Assembly: GCA_001563305.1 (NCBI GenBank)
Contig: CP013703.1
Coordinates: 558,001-622,000, forward strand
DNA length: 64,000 nucleotides
Source: a methanogenic archaeon mixed culture ISO4-G1
Lineage (GTDB): Archaea; Thermoplasmatota; Thermoplasmata; Methanomassiliicoccales; Methanomethylophilaceae
Direction: 5' to 3'
The notes under the pieces are model-generated. The model did not search any database. It was not told the origin of the DNA and was given only the letters and a program-made list of their open reading frames with translations. This document shows, piece by piece, positions 19,590 through 29,028 of this stretch; position 1 is the first letter of the stretch; each line of letters starts with the position of its first letter. The translations under genes were made by a program, and so were the position numbers.

Positions 19590-19660
19590 GGATGCAGGAT
19601 GGGTACTGGGCATTTAATGGTACGTGCGCGCGAGGGCCCTGGCAGGAACGAATAGAAGGA

Positions 19661-20323
19661 TCACTCCAGCGATCTGCCGTGGTCGCAGTATTGGCGCACC
19701 TTGCATTTCCCGCAGCGGGGATGGTTGGGGATGCATATGACCTGGCCGTGCCTGACCAAGTACCTGTTGATGTCCGACCATCTCTCCTCCGGTGTGATGT
19801 CCATGAGGGCGAACTCGGTCTCGGTAGGATCCTTGGTGTGGACGAGCCCCATGAGGTTCGAGATCCTGTGGACATGTGTGTCGACGCATACCGAGGGGAT
19901 GTCCATCGCGTAGGATCTGACGCAGGCGGCGGTCTTCCTTCCTACCATCGGGAGCTTCATCATCTCGTCGGTGTCCGAAGGGACCACTCCGCCGTATTCG
20001 TCGCGGAGCATCTTGCAGCACTCGACGATGGCCGTTCCTTTCTGTCTAGGGAATCCCGCGGAATGCACCAGGGATATGACGTCCTCCACATCCGCATCGG
20101 CGATCGCGTCGACGGAATCGTACTTGTGGAAGAGGCTGTCCGAGGCCTTCCTGGTGTTGTCATCCTTGGTACGCTGGGACAGTATGGTGGCGATGAGCAC
20201 GTGGAACGGGTCGCAGGGCCATTCGGGATTGAGTCCCTCCGAGTTCCTTCCGGGGTAGCAGCCCTTGTTGTACTCGGCGGACAGTATGTCGAGTATCCTT
20301 GTCACTCTGTTCTCTTCAGCCAT
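19661..20323 (-). CDS. nth: Endonuclease III (DNA glycosylase/AP lyase)
   Basis: Removes oxidised pyrimidines and cleaves abasic sites. The 220-residue protein has the helix-hairpin-helix LPMVGRKTAACV with the catalytic Lys, the catalytic Asp in VDTHVHRISN, and the [4Fe-4S] loop C-x6-C-x2-C-x5-C near the end (CIPNHPRCGKCKVRQYC). The start at 20323 (MAEENRVTRIL) overlaps the end of folC by 22 bp. A long upstream frame is spurious. Confidence 0.94.
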   Translation of the reverse strand: MAEENRVTRILDILSAEYNKGCYPGRNSEGLNPEWPCDPFHVLIATILSQRTKDDNTRKASDSLFHKYDSVDAIADADVEDVISLVHSAGFPRQKGTAIVECCKMLRDEYGGVVPSDTDEMMKLPMVGRKTAACVRSYAMDIPSVCVDTHVHRISNLMGLVHTKDPTETEFALMDITPEERWSDINRYLVRHGQVICIPNHPRCGKCKVRQYCDHGRSLE

Positions 20324-21537
20324 CTCAGGCAGTCCTCCACCGTTCTGAATGATCCGGTCACCAATATGTATCCTTCCTCCCTGACCGCCGCCTCCATGGC
20401 GTCGGCCACGGTGGGGAAGACGGTGACGTCGTCTATATGTTTCCTGTAATGTGAGGCCAGCTCCTCCGCGTCCGCCGCCCTGGGCGAGTTCGGTGCGGAT
20501 ATCAGGACCTTCCTCGCGATCGGCGACAGGATCTCCGCCACGCCGTCCAGGTCCTTGTCCGATAGCATCGCCGTGACGAGCACGACCTTGCCGTAGATCT
20601 CCTCGATATCGGATCTGAGGCATAGTGCACCGGCCTTGGTGTGCGTGACATCGAGGATTATGTTGGAGCCCTTTAGCTTCTCCATCCTGGCCGGCCAGTA
20701 AGCGTTGCTCAGGCCCGCGTCGACGGATTCCATGATCCTCTGGTTGTTTTTCAGCAGCGATACGGCCTCGATGGCGATTGCGGCGTTGCGGCCCTGGAAC
20801 CTTCCGGGGAGACCGACCGTGTACTCCCTTCCGCCGAACTCCATTATGATGTGGTCGCTGTGGTTCTCCCTGACCCTCACGGAATCCGATATGACGACCG
20901 TGAACGGGCATCCCAGCTCGGATGCCCTGGCCTTTATGATCTCCAGCGCATCGCCGGTGGTGACGGTCACGCAAGGGACATTGGGTTTCATGATCCCTGC
21001 CTTCTCGGTCGCGATCTCCTTCAGCGTCGAGCCGAGATACTGGGTGTGCTCCAGGCTGATGTTGTTGATGACCGTGACCTCAGGGGTTATAACGTTGGTG
21101 GAATCCAGCCTTCCGCCCATCCCTACCTCGATGACCGCGATGTCGCAGCCCATCTTCCTGAACGTCAGGAGGGCGCATGCGGTCAGAGCCTCGAAGTTTG
21201 TGCACGGGCAGCCGATCCTCTCGGCGGCCTCCCTGACCTTGCCAAGCATCCTTTCGAATGTATCATTGTCGATGGGCTGCTTCGAGATCCTGATGCATTC
21301 GTTGATATCGATGATCTGCGGGGAGGTGAACATTCCCGTCCTCATGCCGGACTCGAACAGTATGGACTCTATCATGCAGCAGACGGAACCCTTCCCGTCA
21401 CTCCCTGCCACGTGTATCATCCTGAGGCCTTCCTGGGGGTTCCCGAGGGCGTCCAGCAGCTCGGTTATGCTCTCGAGCCCCGGTCTGATCCCGCGGACGT
21501 TCAGCCCGTTCAGCCATTCGATGTTCGATCCGTTCAT
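20302..21537 (-). CDS. folC: Folylpolyglutamate synthase-like Mur ligase
   Basis: An ATP-dependent ligase adding glutamate to a folate-type cofactor. The 411-residue protein has the P-loop VAGSDGKGSVC (about residues 38-48), the FolC motif EVGMGGRLDSTNV and the ADP-site stretch LEHTQYLGSTLKEIATEKAGI. The start at 21537 (MNGSNIEWLNGL) leaves a 52-bp divergent promoter region to the ATP-grasp pair. Methanomassiliicoccales lack the methyl branch of the tetrahydromethanopterin pathway and depend on tetrahydrofolate, which fits a FolC; that is background knowledge rather than something visible here. Confidence 0.9.
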   Translation of the reverse strand: MNGSNIEWLNGLNVRGIRPGLESITELLDALGNPQEGLRMIHVAGSDGKGSVCCMIESILFESGMRTGMFTSPQIIDINECIRISKQPIDNDTFERMLGKVREAAERIGCPCTNFEALTACALLTFRKMGCDIAVIEVGMGGRLDSTNVITPEVTVINNISLEHTQYLGSTLKEIATEKAGIMKPNVPCVTVTTGDALEIIKARASELGCPFTVVISDSVRVRENHSDHIIMEFGGREYTVGLPGRFQGRNAAIAIEAVSLLKNNQRIMESVDAGLSNAYWPARMEKLKGSNIILDVTHTKAGALCLRSDIEEIYGKVVLVTAMLSDKDLDGVAEILSPIARKVLISAPNSPRAADAEELASHYRKHIDDVTVFPTVADAMEAAVREEGYILVTGSFRTVEDCLRWLKRTE

Positions 21538-21589
21538 CGCAGTGGGATAATAGATACAATTTAAAATCGTTGATGGGGTTAGTCGGTGC

Positions 21590-22450
21590 ATGCAGGGCGC
21601 CATCGTGATCAACGGATTCTTGGATTCCCGGAAGTTCAGGGAACCCGCTGAGATGATGACGGACGCCTGCAGCAGGCACGGCATCGGGATGAGGACATTC
21701 CGCAACACGGACCTCACTGTGCCAGTAGGTGATTACGATGCATTGTCCGAGCGTCTCGGGGACGTGGATTTCGTCGTCTTCTGGGACAAGGACATAGGTC
21801 TCGCGAAGAACCTCGAGGTCTGCGGATACAACGTGTTCAACTGCTCCGAATGCATCAGGCTCTGCGACGACAAATCGCTGACGCACCTGACCCTGGCGGA
21901 TTACGGTATACCGTCGATCAGGACCATCGTCTCGCCGATGTCGTTCGGCGAGCCCTACAAGGGATGGATATCCACACTGGAGGACCAGCTGGGATTCCCC
22001 ATGGTCGTCAAGGATTGCTTCGGGTCATTCGGAGAGCAGGTCAGGATGGTAAGGGATGAGCAGGAGCTCCGCAGGGAGGTCTCCGGCGGCAAGCCCACGA
22101 TATTCCAGCCCTACGTGGAGTGCGGTAGGGAGGACATCCGCATAGAGGTCGTCGGCGACCGTGCGGTGGCGGCCGTCAGGCGCACCGCCAAGGAAGGGGA
22201 CTTCAGGGCCAATGCGACCAACGGGGGTACCATGCACCGTTATGAGCCGACGCCTGAGGAGGAGGCCCTGGCCGTGGATGCGGCATCTGCCCTCCAGGCG
22301 GATTTCGCAGGTGTGGACATCCTCCGCACGGCGGACGGACCGGTGGTCTGCGAGGTCAACTCGAACGCACACATCAAGAACCTGAAGGACTGTACGGGTA
22401 TCGACGTGTCCGATGCCATAACGGAGCACATCATCGCGCTCATAGGGTGA
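21590..22450 (+). CDS. RimK-like ATP-grasp ligase (copy 1)
   Basis: A 286-residue ATP-grasp protein of the RimK group. Visible are the N-terminal pre-ATP-grasp domain, FPMVVKDCFGSFGEQV (ATP-binding strand-loop), QPYVECGREDIRIEVV and the metal-binding C-terminal pattern VVCEVNSNAHIKN. Known relatives add glutamate to ribosomal protein S6, coenzyme F420 (CofF) or tetrahydrosarcinapterin (MptN); the substrate here cannot be told. It opens a two-gene operon with a second, diverged copy 4 bp downstream and is divergent from folC. Confidence 0.88.
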   Translation: MQGAIVINGFLDSRKFREPAEMMTDACSRHGIGMRTFRNTDLTVPVGDYDALSERLGDVDFVVFWDKDIGLAKNLEVCGYNVFNCSECIRLCDDKSLTHLTLADYGIPSIRTIVSPMSFGEPYKGWISTLEDQLGFPMVVKDCFGSFGEQVRMVRDEQELRREVSGGKPTIFQPYVECGREDIRIEVVGDRAVAAVRRTAKEGDFRANATNGGTMHRYEPTPEEEALAVDAASALQADFAGVDILRTADGPVVCEVNSNAHIKNLKDCTGIDVSDAITEHIIALIG

Positions 22451-22454
22451 TCGC

Positions 22455-23249
22455 TTGAAATGCTGGATCTTGTACGAGAGAAAGGACCTGGAACAGAACC
22501 GCTTCTTCGCGGAGCATCTCAGGGATGCGGGCAACGAGCTCGGTCTTGAGTGCTCCATCGTAACCATAGAGGATGCGGACTATGACAATGTGCCAGAGAT
22601 CATAGTCTCACGTATCAGGGACCCGGACATCCTCGTGGATCTCGAGGACCGCGGGGCGACCGTATTCAACAGTTCTTCGGTGTGCAGGATCTGCAACGAT
22701 AAGGCCCTGACCTATTCGATGGTCAGGGAGCTCGGCGTGCCGGTACTCAAGTACGCCTTCCCGGAGGAACCCCTGCCTGAGGGGCCCCCATGGGTGGTGA
22801 AGTCATGCTACGGCCACGGCGGGACCGAGGTCTTCAAGGCCGAGACGGAGGAGGAGGTCTCCAAATACGTCGCGGATCTGAGCGGCCGCAAGCCGATAAT
22901 CCAGAGCTTCGCGAACAACCCCGGGAAGGATTTGAGGGTCTACGTACTGGGCGGAAGGATAATCGCATCCGTCATGAGGACTTCGGAGATCGATTTCAGG
23001 GCGAATTACAAGTTGGGCGGGAGCGCCGAGGTGGTGGAGCCCGATGAGATGGTCGTGGAATTCGTGAACAAGATCATCCCCGAACTGAAGGCCGACTTCG
23101 TCGGCATAGATTTCGTGTTCGGGGACGGTTGGGTTTATCTCAACGAGATCGAGGATGTCGTCGGAACGAGGATGCTGTACGCCCTGACCAGGTTGGACCC
23201 GGCCAAGATGTACATGGGTTACATCGCTCACTCGAAGATTTCCTTGTAA
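22455..23249 (+). CDS. RimK-like ATP-grasp ligase (copy 2)
   Basis: A 264-residue paralogue of the preceding gene. It shows the same order of motifs: CNDKALTYSMVRELGVPVL, PWVVKSCYGHGGTEV, QSFANNPGKDLRVYVLG, and FVGIDFVFGDGWVYLNEIEDVVGTRML. The final metal-ligand Asn motif differs (NEIEDVVG rather than NSN), suggesting a different acceptor or a partner role. It ends TAA and overlaps the convergent asparagine-synthase-like gene by 22 bp. Confidence 0.87.
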   Translation: MKCWILYERKDLEQNRFFAEHLRDAGNELGLECSIVTIEDADYDNVPEIIVSRIRDPDILVDLEDRGATVFNSSSVCRICNDKALTYSMVRELGVPVLKYAFPEEPLPEGPPWVVKSCYGHGGTEVFKAETEEEVSKYVADLSGRKPIIQSFANNPGKDLRVYVLGGRIIASVMRTSEIDFRANYKLGGSAEVVEPDEMVVEFVNKIIPELKADFVGIDFVFGDGWVYLNEIEDVVGTRMLYALTRLDPAKMYMGYIAHSKISL

Positions 23250-24022
23250 ATGCTGTCCACGAGTTCCGTGTAGGTCATTCCCTTGTCGGATGCGACCTTG
23301 CGGACGAGGTCCATGGTACCGGAACCGTACTGGGCGGCCTTCTTCTTCTTTTCGGCGATGAAGGGGTAACCGAGGTTGCGGGCGATCTGCCTGAGCATCA
23401 TCTTCCTGGAATCCTGGTCCTTGGGCTTCAGCTCCGACAGGTCCATGGCGTTGACCTGCATGGTGACGATGGGGTCCAGATAGGGGTACAGGATCTTCTT
23501 TCCGAAGTGGTCGGCCACCTTCGTCTCGTGGGGGACGGTGGATGTAATCAGCTTTCCGAGATCCGCTTTCATGGCCCTCCTGAGCTCGTCGTCGGGCATG
23601 CCGATATACTTTGAATAACCGGCGAAAAGCTCGTCCGATCCCTGTCCGCCGAGGATGTACTTCTCACGGACGGTCCTGCAGACGAAGAACAGGGGCAGCT
23701 CGAAGGACAGCGTGAGGGGGCTGGAGGTCCCGGTGATGGAGATCATCTCCCTGAGCCTCTGCTCGATGTTGTCCTCGGTGAGCGGGATGTGTAGCCAAGG
23801 GAGTCCGAGCATCTCGGACATCTCCTGAGCCATGACGACATCGTACGACTTGTCCTTACCGGATGTGTACAGAGTGACCGATCTTGCGTAATCCTTTGCT
23901 ATAGCGGCAACGAGTCCAGAGTCGAGACCGCCTGAGAACGCCACGGCGATGTCCTCGCCTTCGACCTCGTTCTTGATCGCGGACACGAGTGCCTTCTCCA
24001 GATTGTCGGATTCGATTGACAT
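23228..24022 (-). CDS. Asparagine-synthase-like ATP pyrophosphatase without glutaminase domain
   Basis: A 264-residue protein corresponding to the synthetase half of AsnB. The PP-loop is AVAFSGGLDSGLVAAIA near residue 27 and the second ATP-site signature is LGGQGSDELFAGY near 125. The N-terminal class II glutaminase domain is absent, so it must use ammonia or a different nucleophile. Stand-alone proteins of this kind occur in many archaea. Its real substrate is unknown. The 3' end overlaps the convergent ATP-grasp gene by 22 bp. Confidence 0.85.
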   Translation of the reverse strand: MSIESDNLEKALVSAIKNEVEGEDIAVAFSGGLDSGLVAAIAKDYARSVTLYTSGKDKSYDVVMAQEMSEMLGLPWLHIPLTEDNIEQRLREMISITGTSSPLTLSFELPLFFVCRTVREKYILGGQGSDELFAGYSKYIGMPDDELRRAMKADLGKLITSTVPHETKVADHFGKKILYPYLDPIVTMQVNAMDLSELKPKDQDSRKMMLRQIARNLGYPFIAEKKKKAAQYGSGTMDLVRKVASDKGMTYTELVDSIYKEIFE

Positions 24023-24125
24023 GAGTTCTGAATGTCATCCAGGACTTATAAAGTGGTCGAAGAGGGGACGCGTGAGGGGTCGGTCATAAGTAACACTTAT
24101 TATGCTTCATTTTAATACCACCCTC

Positions 24126-24566
24126 ATGACTGGTGTTACTCGTATCGGGGTCTCACTGGAGCCCGATCTTTTGGAAGCCTTCGACGAGGATATCGCCAAG
24201 AAAGGATACGGAAGCAGGTCCGAGGCCCTCCGCGACCTCGTACGCGATTCCCTGGCGGAGAAGGAATGGAAGAACGACGACGAATGGATGGTCGGCATCA
24301 TAGTCCTGGTCTACGACCACACGTCCACCGCGGTGGGTGACAGGCTCACCGACATGCAGCACCACCATCACCATCTTGTGAAGACATCGGTCCACGTGCA
24401 CCTGGACGAGACCAAATGCCTCGAGATCCTGATCTGCGAGGAGAAGCTCTCGGAGCTCAAGGAGTTCGCATCCGAGGTCACATCGCTCAAGGGCGTCCTC
24501 AGGGGACGTCTCACCATGGTGGCCCCGTCGTCAGGAAATCTGCATAATATTGGCCATAGGAACTGA
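24126..24566 (+). CDS. nikR: Nickel-responsive regulator NikR
   Basis: A ribbon-helix-helix repressor that shuts off nickel uptake when nickel is plentiful. The DNA-binding domain begins VTRIGVSLEPDLLEAFD. The ACT-like nickel-binding domain holds the ligand set: a His run (QHHHHHL), then HVH and Cys in SVHVHLDETKCLEIL, matching the His/His/His/Cys square-planar site of NikR. The start at 24126 (MTGVTRIG, 146 residues) is preferred; an ATG at 24102 adds eight residues not expected in the family. Nickel demand comes from Mcr cofactor F430 and [NiFe]-hydrogenases. Confidence 0.93.
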   Translation: MTGVTRIGVSLEPDLLEAFDEDIAKKGYGSRSEALRDLVRDSLAEKEWKNDDEWMVGIIVLVYDHTSTAVGDRLTDMQHHHHHLVKTSVHVHLDETKCLEILICEEKLSELKEFASEVTSLKGVLRGRLTMVAPSSGNLHNIGHRN

Positions 24567-24625
24567 GCGGTCGACATCCAACGTTAAGAATCGTTAAATA
24601 ACATCGGGCCAGTTTCTCAACCGTT

Positions 24626-26923
24626 ATGAGAAAGCTGATAATCACTGAGAAAGCGAACGCAGCGAGGAGGATATCCACTATCCTCTCGGACGGCAAGACG
24701 CAATCCTCCACCAACGGAGGGGTGACCGTTATTTCCTTCACCGCCGGCGGGGACGATTACAGTGTTATCAGCCTTAGAGGCCACATCATAGAGCTCGACT
24801 ATCCCAAGGAGTACAACGATTGGAGCGCGGTCGCGCCCGCGGAGCTCGTCTACGCCCCGCAGGTCAAGACCGTGCGCGTGAAGTCGATCCTGAACAGCAT
24901 CAAGGAGCTGGCGGCCGTATCGGACGAGGTCATAATCGCGACCGACTACGACAGGGAAGGAGAGCTGATCGGTATCGAGACCGTCAAGGCGATCGGTCTC
25001 GATCTCTCCAAGGTCAAGAGGGCGAAGTTCAGCGCACTCACCAAGGGAGAGGTGGAGAACGCCTTCAACAATCTCACGGATCCCGACGAGAGGCTTGCCG
25101 ACGCCGCAGAGGCCAGGCAGATAGTCGATCTGTCATGGGGTGCCGTGCTCACAAGATTGATCTCATTATCATCAGGGCAGGTCGGCAACAACTTCATGTC
25201 CGTCGGCAGGGTCCAGAGCCCCACGCTCAAACTGCTGGTCGACAGGCACGAGGAGATCGAGAAGTTCGTCCCTGTCCCCTATTGGAACCTAGTGGGAAAG
25301 TTCGGTATGCTCGCCTTCAGGGGGGAGCACGACAAGAACCCCTTCTGGAAGAAGGAGGAGGCCGAGTCGGTACTCAACAGGATCAGCGGATGCAAGACCG
25401 GAACGGTCGCCAGCTACAAGTCCGAGATCAAGGAGGAGTACAGGCCCACACCGTTCGACACCACGATGATGCAGGTGGAGGCCAACAAGATCGGGATACC
25501 TCCGACCACGGCCATGAAGCTGGCCGAGGACCTGTACACCGGAGGATACATCTCATACCCCCGTACCGAGAACACCGAGTACCCAAAGAGCCTGAGTCTC
25601 AGGTCGGTGCTCGAGAAGCTCAAGGATTCGGATTTCAAGGCAGAGGCCACGGAGATTCTGGCGCAGGAGAAGATCTATCCCTCCAAGGGAAAGAGGAGCA
25701 CCACGGACCATCCGCCTATCTACCCCACGGCCGGAGCGACTTCGGCCAAGATCAAGGGGGACAAGTGGAAGCTCTACGAGCTCATCGTCAGGAGGTTCCT
25801 CGCCACCCTCGCGCCCAACGCCAAGGCGGAGGTCACGGAGTGCGTGGTGGAGGTCGACGGCGAGAGGTTCGTCTCCGAAGGATACGTCCTGAAGGAGCCG
25901 GGCTGGAAGAAGTACTACAAGAAGTATCAGCAGACCACGGACAGCAGGCTACCGGAGCTCAAGGAGGGCGACGAGGTCGACGTGAGGTCGCTCTCGATCG
26001 TCGAGTCCGAGACCAAGCCCCCGTACAGATACAACCAGGGGTCGCTGATCCAGGAGATGGACAGGCTCCAGCTGGGTACCAAGAGTACCAGGCACGACAT
26101 CATCGGGAAGCTGTTCTCCAGGAACTACGTCCAGGGCAACTACATGATCCCGACCCCGAGCGGAATCGCTCTCACCAAGTCGCTGGAGAAGCACGGCGGT
26201 GGCATCACGGAGCCCGACATGACCGCCAAGTTGGAGTCCGACATGCTGTCGATCTCCGGAGGCGAGCGCACGCTGGATTCCGTCGTTCAGGAATCCCAGG
26301 ACATGCTCCACGAGGTCGCGGTCAAGATCAGTAAGGATTCGGAGCTCATCGGACAGGAGATCAAGGACGCGTTGCACTCGCAGCAGCACATCGGTATCTG
26401 CCCCACATGCGGGAACAACATGTCCGTGAAGAGGTCCAAGAACGGCAACTTCATCGGATGCGACGGATATCCTGACTGCAAGCGCGCATACCCTCTCCCG
26501 AGGGGAGCGCTTATACAGACCGTTGACACCACGTGTCCTGTCTGCGGACTCCCGCAGCTGAAGATCATCAGGAAGGGCAACCCGCCTTCCGTTCAGTGCA
26601 TAGACCCGAAGTGCACCAGCAATATCGCCAAGAGCGATCTCGGGCTCTGCCCCACCTGTAACAACGGTCACATCAGGATCATGTTCTCGAAGGCCGGAAG
26701 GAGGTTCGCAGGCTGCTCCTCATGGCCCAACTGTACGCAGACGTATCCGCTCAGGCCCAGGGGAGCCATAGTTCCCGCGGGCAAGGCATGCGCAATCTGC
26801 AACGCACCGATGATCAAGGTCGGCAACATCGAGGAATGCATCAACCCCGACTGTCCGGGAAAGAAGAAGTCCCTGAAGACGTCGAAGACATCCTCGAAGA
26901 CCAAGTCGGACGTCTCTCAGTGA
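24626..26923 (+). CDS. topA: DNA topoisomerase I (type IA, archaeal)
   Basis: A 765-residue type IA topoisomerase relaxing negative supercoils. The Toprim domain starts MRKLIITEKANAARRIS with acidic ATDYDREGELIG near residue 107. The active-site Tyr is in YTGGYISYPRTENTEYP near 310. The C-terminus carries several zinc ribbons (CPTCGNNMSV, CPVCGLPQL, CPTCNNGHI, CAICNAPMI). It is monocistronic, with its own promoter region after nikR. Confidence 0.95.
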   Translation: MRKLIITEKANAARRISTILSDGKTQSSTNGGVTVISFTAGGDDYSVISLRGHIIELDYPKEYNDWSAVAPAELVYAPQVKTVRVKSILNSIKELAAVSDEVIIATDYDREGELIGIETVKAIGLDLSKVKRAKFSALTKGEVENAFNNLTDPDERLADAAEARQIVDLSWGAVLTRLISLSSGQVGNNFMSVGRVQSPTLKLLVDRHEEIEKFVPVPYWNLVGKFGMLAFRGEHDKNPFWKKEEAESVLNRISGCKTGTVASYKSEIKEEYRPTPFDTTMMQVEANKIGIPPTTAMKLAEDLYTGGYISYPRTENTEYPKSLSLRSVLEKLKDSDFKAEATEILAQEKIYPSKGKRSTTDHPPIYPTAGATSAKIKGDKWKLYELIVRRFLATLAPNAKAEVTECVVEVDGERFVSEGYVLKEPGWKKYYKKYQQTTDSRLPELKEGDEVDVRSLSIVESETKPPYRYNQGSLIQEMDRLQLGTKSTRHDIIGKLFSRNYVQGNYMIPTPSGIALTKSLEKHGGGITEPDMTAKLESDMLSISGGERTLDSVVQESQDMLHEVAVKISKDSELIGQEIKDALHSQQHIGICPTCGNNMSVKRSKNGNFIGCDGYPDCKRAYPLPRGALIQTVDTTCPVCGLPQLKIIRKGNPPSVQCIDPKCTSNIAKSDLGLCPTCNNGHIRIMFSKAGRRFAGCSSWPNCTQTYPLRPRGAIVPAGKACAICNAPMIKVGNIEECINPDCPGKKKSLKTSKTSSKTKSDVSQ

Positions 26924-27049
26924 TACACATCCGGGGTCGGGTAACAACTTTTCCCGTACCCGATTTAAAGGTATGAGAATAGTTTTATAAAGATAACTAT
27001 CAGTAACACTAAATCAAAATTCGTGTTAATATTTAACAATCTTAAAACC
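26924..27049. other. AT-rich gap between topA and the small zinc-protein gene
   Basis: Strongly AT-rich sequence with T and A runs that can act as termination signals for the two convergent transcripts. No ORF, tRNA or clear hairpin is seen. Confidence 0.4.
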
Positions 27050-27349
27050 TTAGTTTTCTTCGGTTATAAGGCCGTTATAAAGGTCATTGAAATAGTCGAT
27101 CTCACGGGAGATGCGTTCGTTCCTGCAGACCGTGCACTGAAGCTCTTTTCCCAACGCGAGCTTGAGCTGCATCTCGGAACGATCGAGACCGACGATGCGT
27201 CCGCACGCGCAGTACACGCACATCGTGTCGCAAGCACGCAAAACATCCAATCCATGACTGGATTGTGTGTGCGGAATGTAGCTTGCGCTCTCGTAACCGG
27301 TATCTTCGTTCGTAGTCTAATCCCCCAGACCTGCAGCAGATTTCGCCAT
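27050..27349 (-). CDS. Small zinc-ribbon protein, possibly extended upstream through an in-frame TAG
   Basis: The conserved-looking part (27050-27250) reads LRACDTMCVYCACGRIVG, then QCTVCRNERISREIDYF, a four- or five-cysteine zinc site. It ends TAA. The frame stays open upstream for another 33 codons to the ATG at 27349 (MAKSAAGLGD) except for one TAG at 27317-27319. A TATA-like TTTATATC (27397-27405, minus strand) lies suitably upstream. Either translation starts at an internal TTG (27250) or ATG (27223) and the product is 57-67 residues, or TAG is decoded and the product is about 99 residues. I do not recognise the family. Confidence 0.45.
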
Positions 27350-27580
27350 TTTCAGTCAGTTTCCCCTTGGCTATCGGCTGCAGTATGTGCTACGTTAATC
27401 GCCGATATAAACCCTTAGACTAAGGTCCTTAGAATCACCAAAATAGTAAGTATTTCTATCCTAAAAATGGATATTTTTGATTAGAAACATTTATATATAA
27501 CAAATAAGCCGATTTTCGGGGAAAATTAGTATAAAAAACTTACTGTATTTTCAATTTTCGTAATTCTGAGACGCTTTTCG
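27350..27580. other. AT-rich promoter-bearing intergenic region
   Basis: Holds the minus-strand TATA-like box (27397-27405) for the small zinc protein, a short palindrome CTAAGG-T-CCTTAG near 27420-27432 and another TATA-like run TTTATATATAA near 27500. No coding frame of note. It separates two minus-strand genes. Confidence 0.4.
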
Positions 27581-29020
27581 TCACGGGCGGGATTGGTTGA
27601 TCATATCGCGGCGGGTCTCCCACAGTTTCTTTGAGAGGTCGACGTAGAACTGATGGGGGTTAGCGAAACGTTTCACCTCATCCCAAAGGGTGTCGAGTTC
27701 CTCTGCACAGTGGGCGCGAATCTCCTCGAGCGAGGGCATCTTGGTCGCGAGTTTCCCGTCCTCGATGACCTTGACCATGAGCTCCTTCGCGGTGTAGTCG
27801 GTGAGGACCTTCTTCTTCCACGTCGCATTGGGGTCGAACAGCTCGAGCGGTTTGGTCTGGTCGATGACCTCGTCGTGCACGCAGATGAGGTCCGCCATCG
27901 CCATGCCCATCCTGTCGTAGATCCTGTAGATCTTCTTGAAGTGCGGCGTGGTGATCTTGTCCACGTTCTCTGAGATCTTGATGCGGGGGATGATCTCCCC
28001 ATCCTCCTCGCTGGCGACGAGCTTGTACACCCCGTTGAGGACAGGGTCGTTGTGCGATGTGATCAGTTTGTCGCCGACACCGAACGCGTCTATAGAAGCG
28101 CCCTGGTCGAGCAGGTCGTGGATTAGGATCTCGTCCAAAGCGTTCGAGACCACTATCTTGCAATCGGTTAGGCCGGCGTCGTCGAGCATTCTCCTGGCCT
28201 TCTTCGTCAAGAACGAGAAGTCCCCGGAATCCAGGCGTATGGCGCATTTGGTTATGCCCTTCGGTATGAGGACGTCCTTGAACGCGCGGATGGCGTTCGG
28301 GATGCCGCTGTTGAGCGTGTCGTAGGTGTCCACCAGGAGTGTGGCGTTGTTCGGATATAACTCGCAGAACGCCTTGAAGGCGTTGTATTCGGTATCGAAC
28401 ATCATGACCCACGAATGGGCCATGGTACCGCTTGCCGGGACCCCGTACAGCTTATCGGTCACCGTGCACGCCGTGCCGCCGCATCCGGCGATGTAGGCCG
28501 CTCTGGCGCCCAGTATGGCCGCGTCGGTCCCCTGGGCCCTTCTGGAGCCGAATTCCAGCACGGTCCTTCCAGCGGCCGCCCTGACGATACGGTTGGCCTT
28601 GGTGGCGATCAGCGTCTGGTGGTTGAGTGTCAGAAGCGAGAACGTCTCCAGGATCTGCGCCTGGGCTATCGGCGCCCTGATCGTGACCAGGGGCTCTCCG
28701 GGGAACACAGGGGTGCCTTCGGGCACCGCCCACACGTCACCCGTGAATCTGAAGTCCTTCAGGAACCTCAGGAACTTCTCGCCGAAGGTGTTCTTAGATC
28801 TCAGGAACTCTATGTCCTCGTCCGTGAAGCGGAGGTTGAGGATGTAATCCACCAGCTGCTCCAGTCCCGCGAATATGGCGAATCCGCCCTTGTCCGGGAC
28901 CGTCCTGAAGTAGATATCGAAATAGACCACCTTGTCGGCCATGCCGCGCTCGACGTAGCCGTTCGACATCGTGTACTCGTAGTAGTCGCACAGCAGGGGG
29001 ATGTTCCTGGGATTGTCCAT
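27581..29020 (-). CDS. pncB: Nicotinate phosphoribosyltransferase
   Basis: Converts nicotinate and PRPP to nicotinate mononucleotide in NAD salvage. The 479-residue protein shows the family hallmarks: N-terminal LLCDYYEYTMSNGY, the phosphoribosyl-site region EFGSRRAQGTDAAI, TMAHSWVMMF, LLVDTYDTLNSG and the IRLDSGDFSFLTKKAR strand. The start at 29020 (MDNPRNIPLL) is chosen because longer frames run into the enolase gene 9 bp upstream. It may be cotranscribed with enolase. Confidence 0.92.
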   Translation of the reverse strand: MDNPRNIPLLCDYYEYTMSNGYVERGMADKVVYFDIYFRTVPDKGGFAIFAGLEQLVDYILNLRFTDEDIEFLRSKNTFGEKFLRFLKDFRFTGDVWAVPEGTPVFPGEPLVTIRAPIAQAQILETFSLLTLNHQTLIATKANRIVRAAAGRTVLEFGSRRAQGTDAAILGARAAYIAGCGGTACTVTDKLYGVPASGTMAHSWVMMFDTEYNAFKAFCELYPNNATLLVDTYDTLNSGIPNAIRAFKDVLIPKGITKCAIRLDSGDFSFLTKKARRMLDDAGLTDCKIVVSNALDEILIHDLLDQGASIDAFGVGDKLITSHNDPVLNGVYKLVASEEDGEIIPRIKISENVDKITTPHFKKIYRIYDRMGMAMADLICVHDEVIDQTKPLELFDPNATWKKKVLTDYTAKELMVKVIEDGKLATKMPSLEEIRAHCAEELDTLWDEVKRFANPHQFYVDLSKKLWETRRDMINQSRP

Positions 29021-29028
29021 GTGATTCC

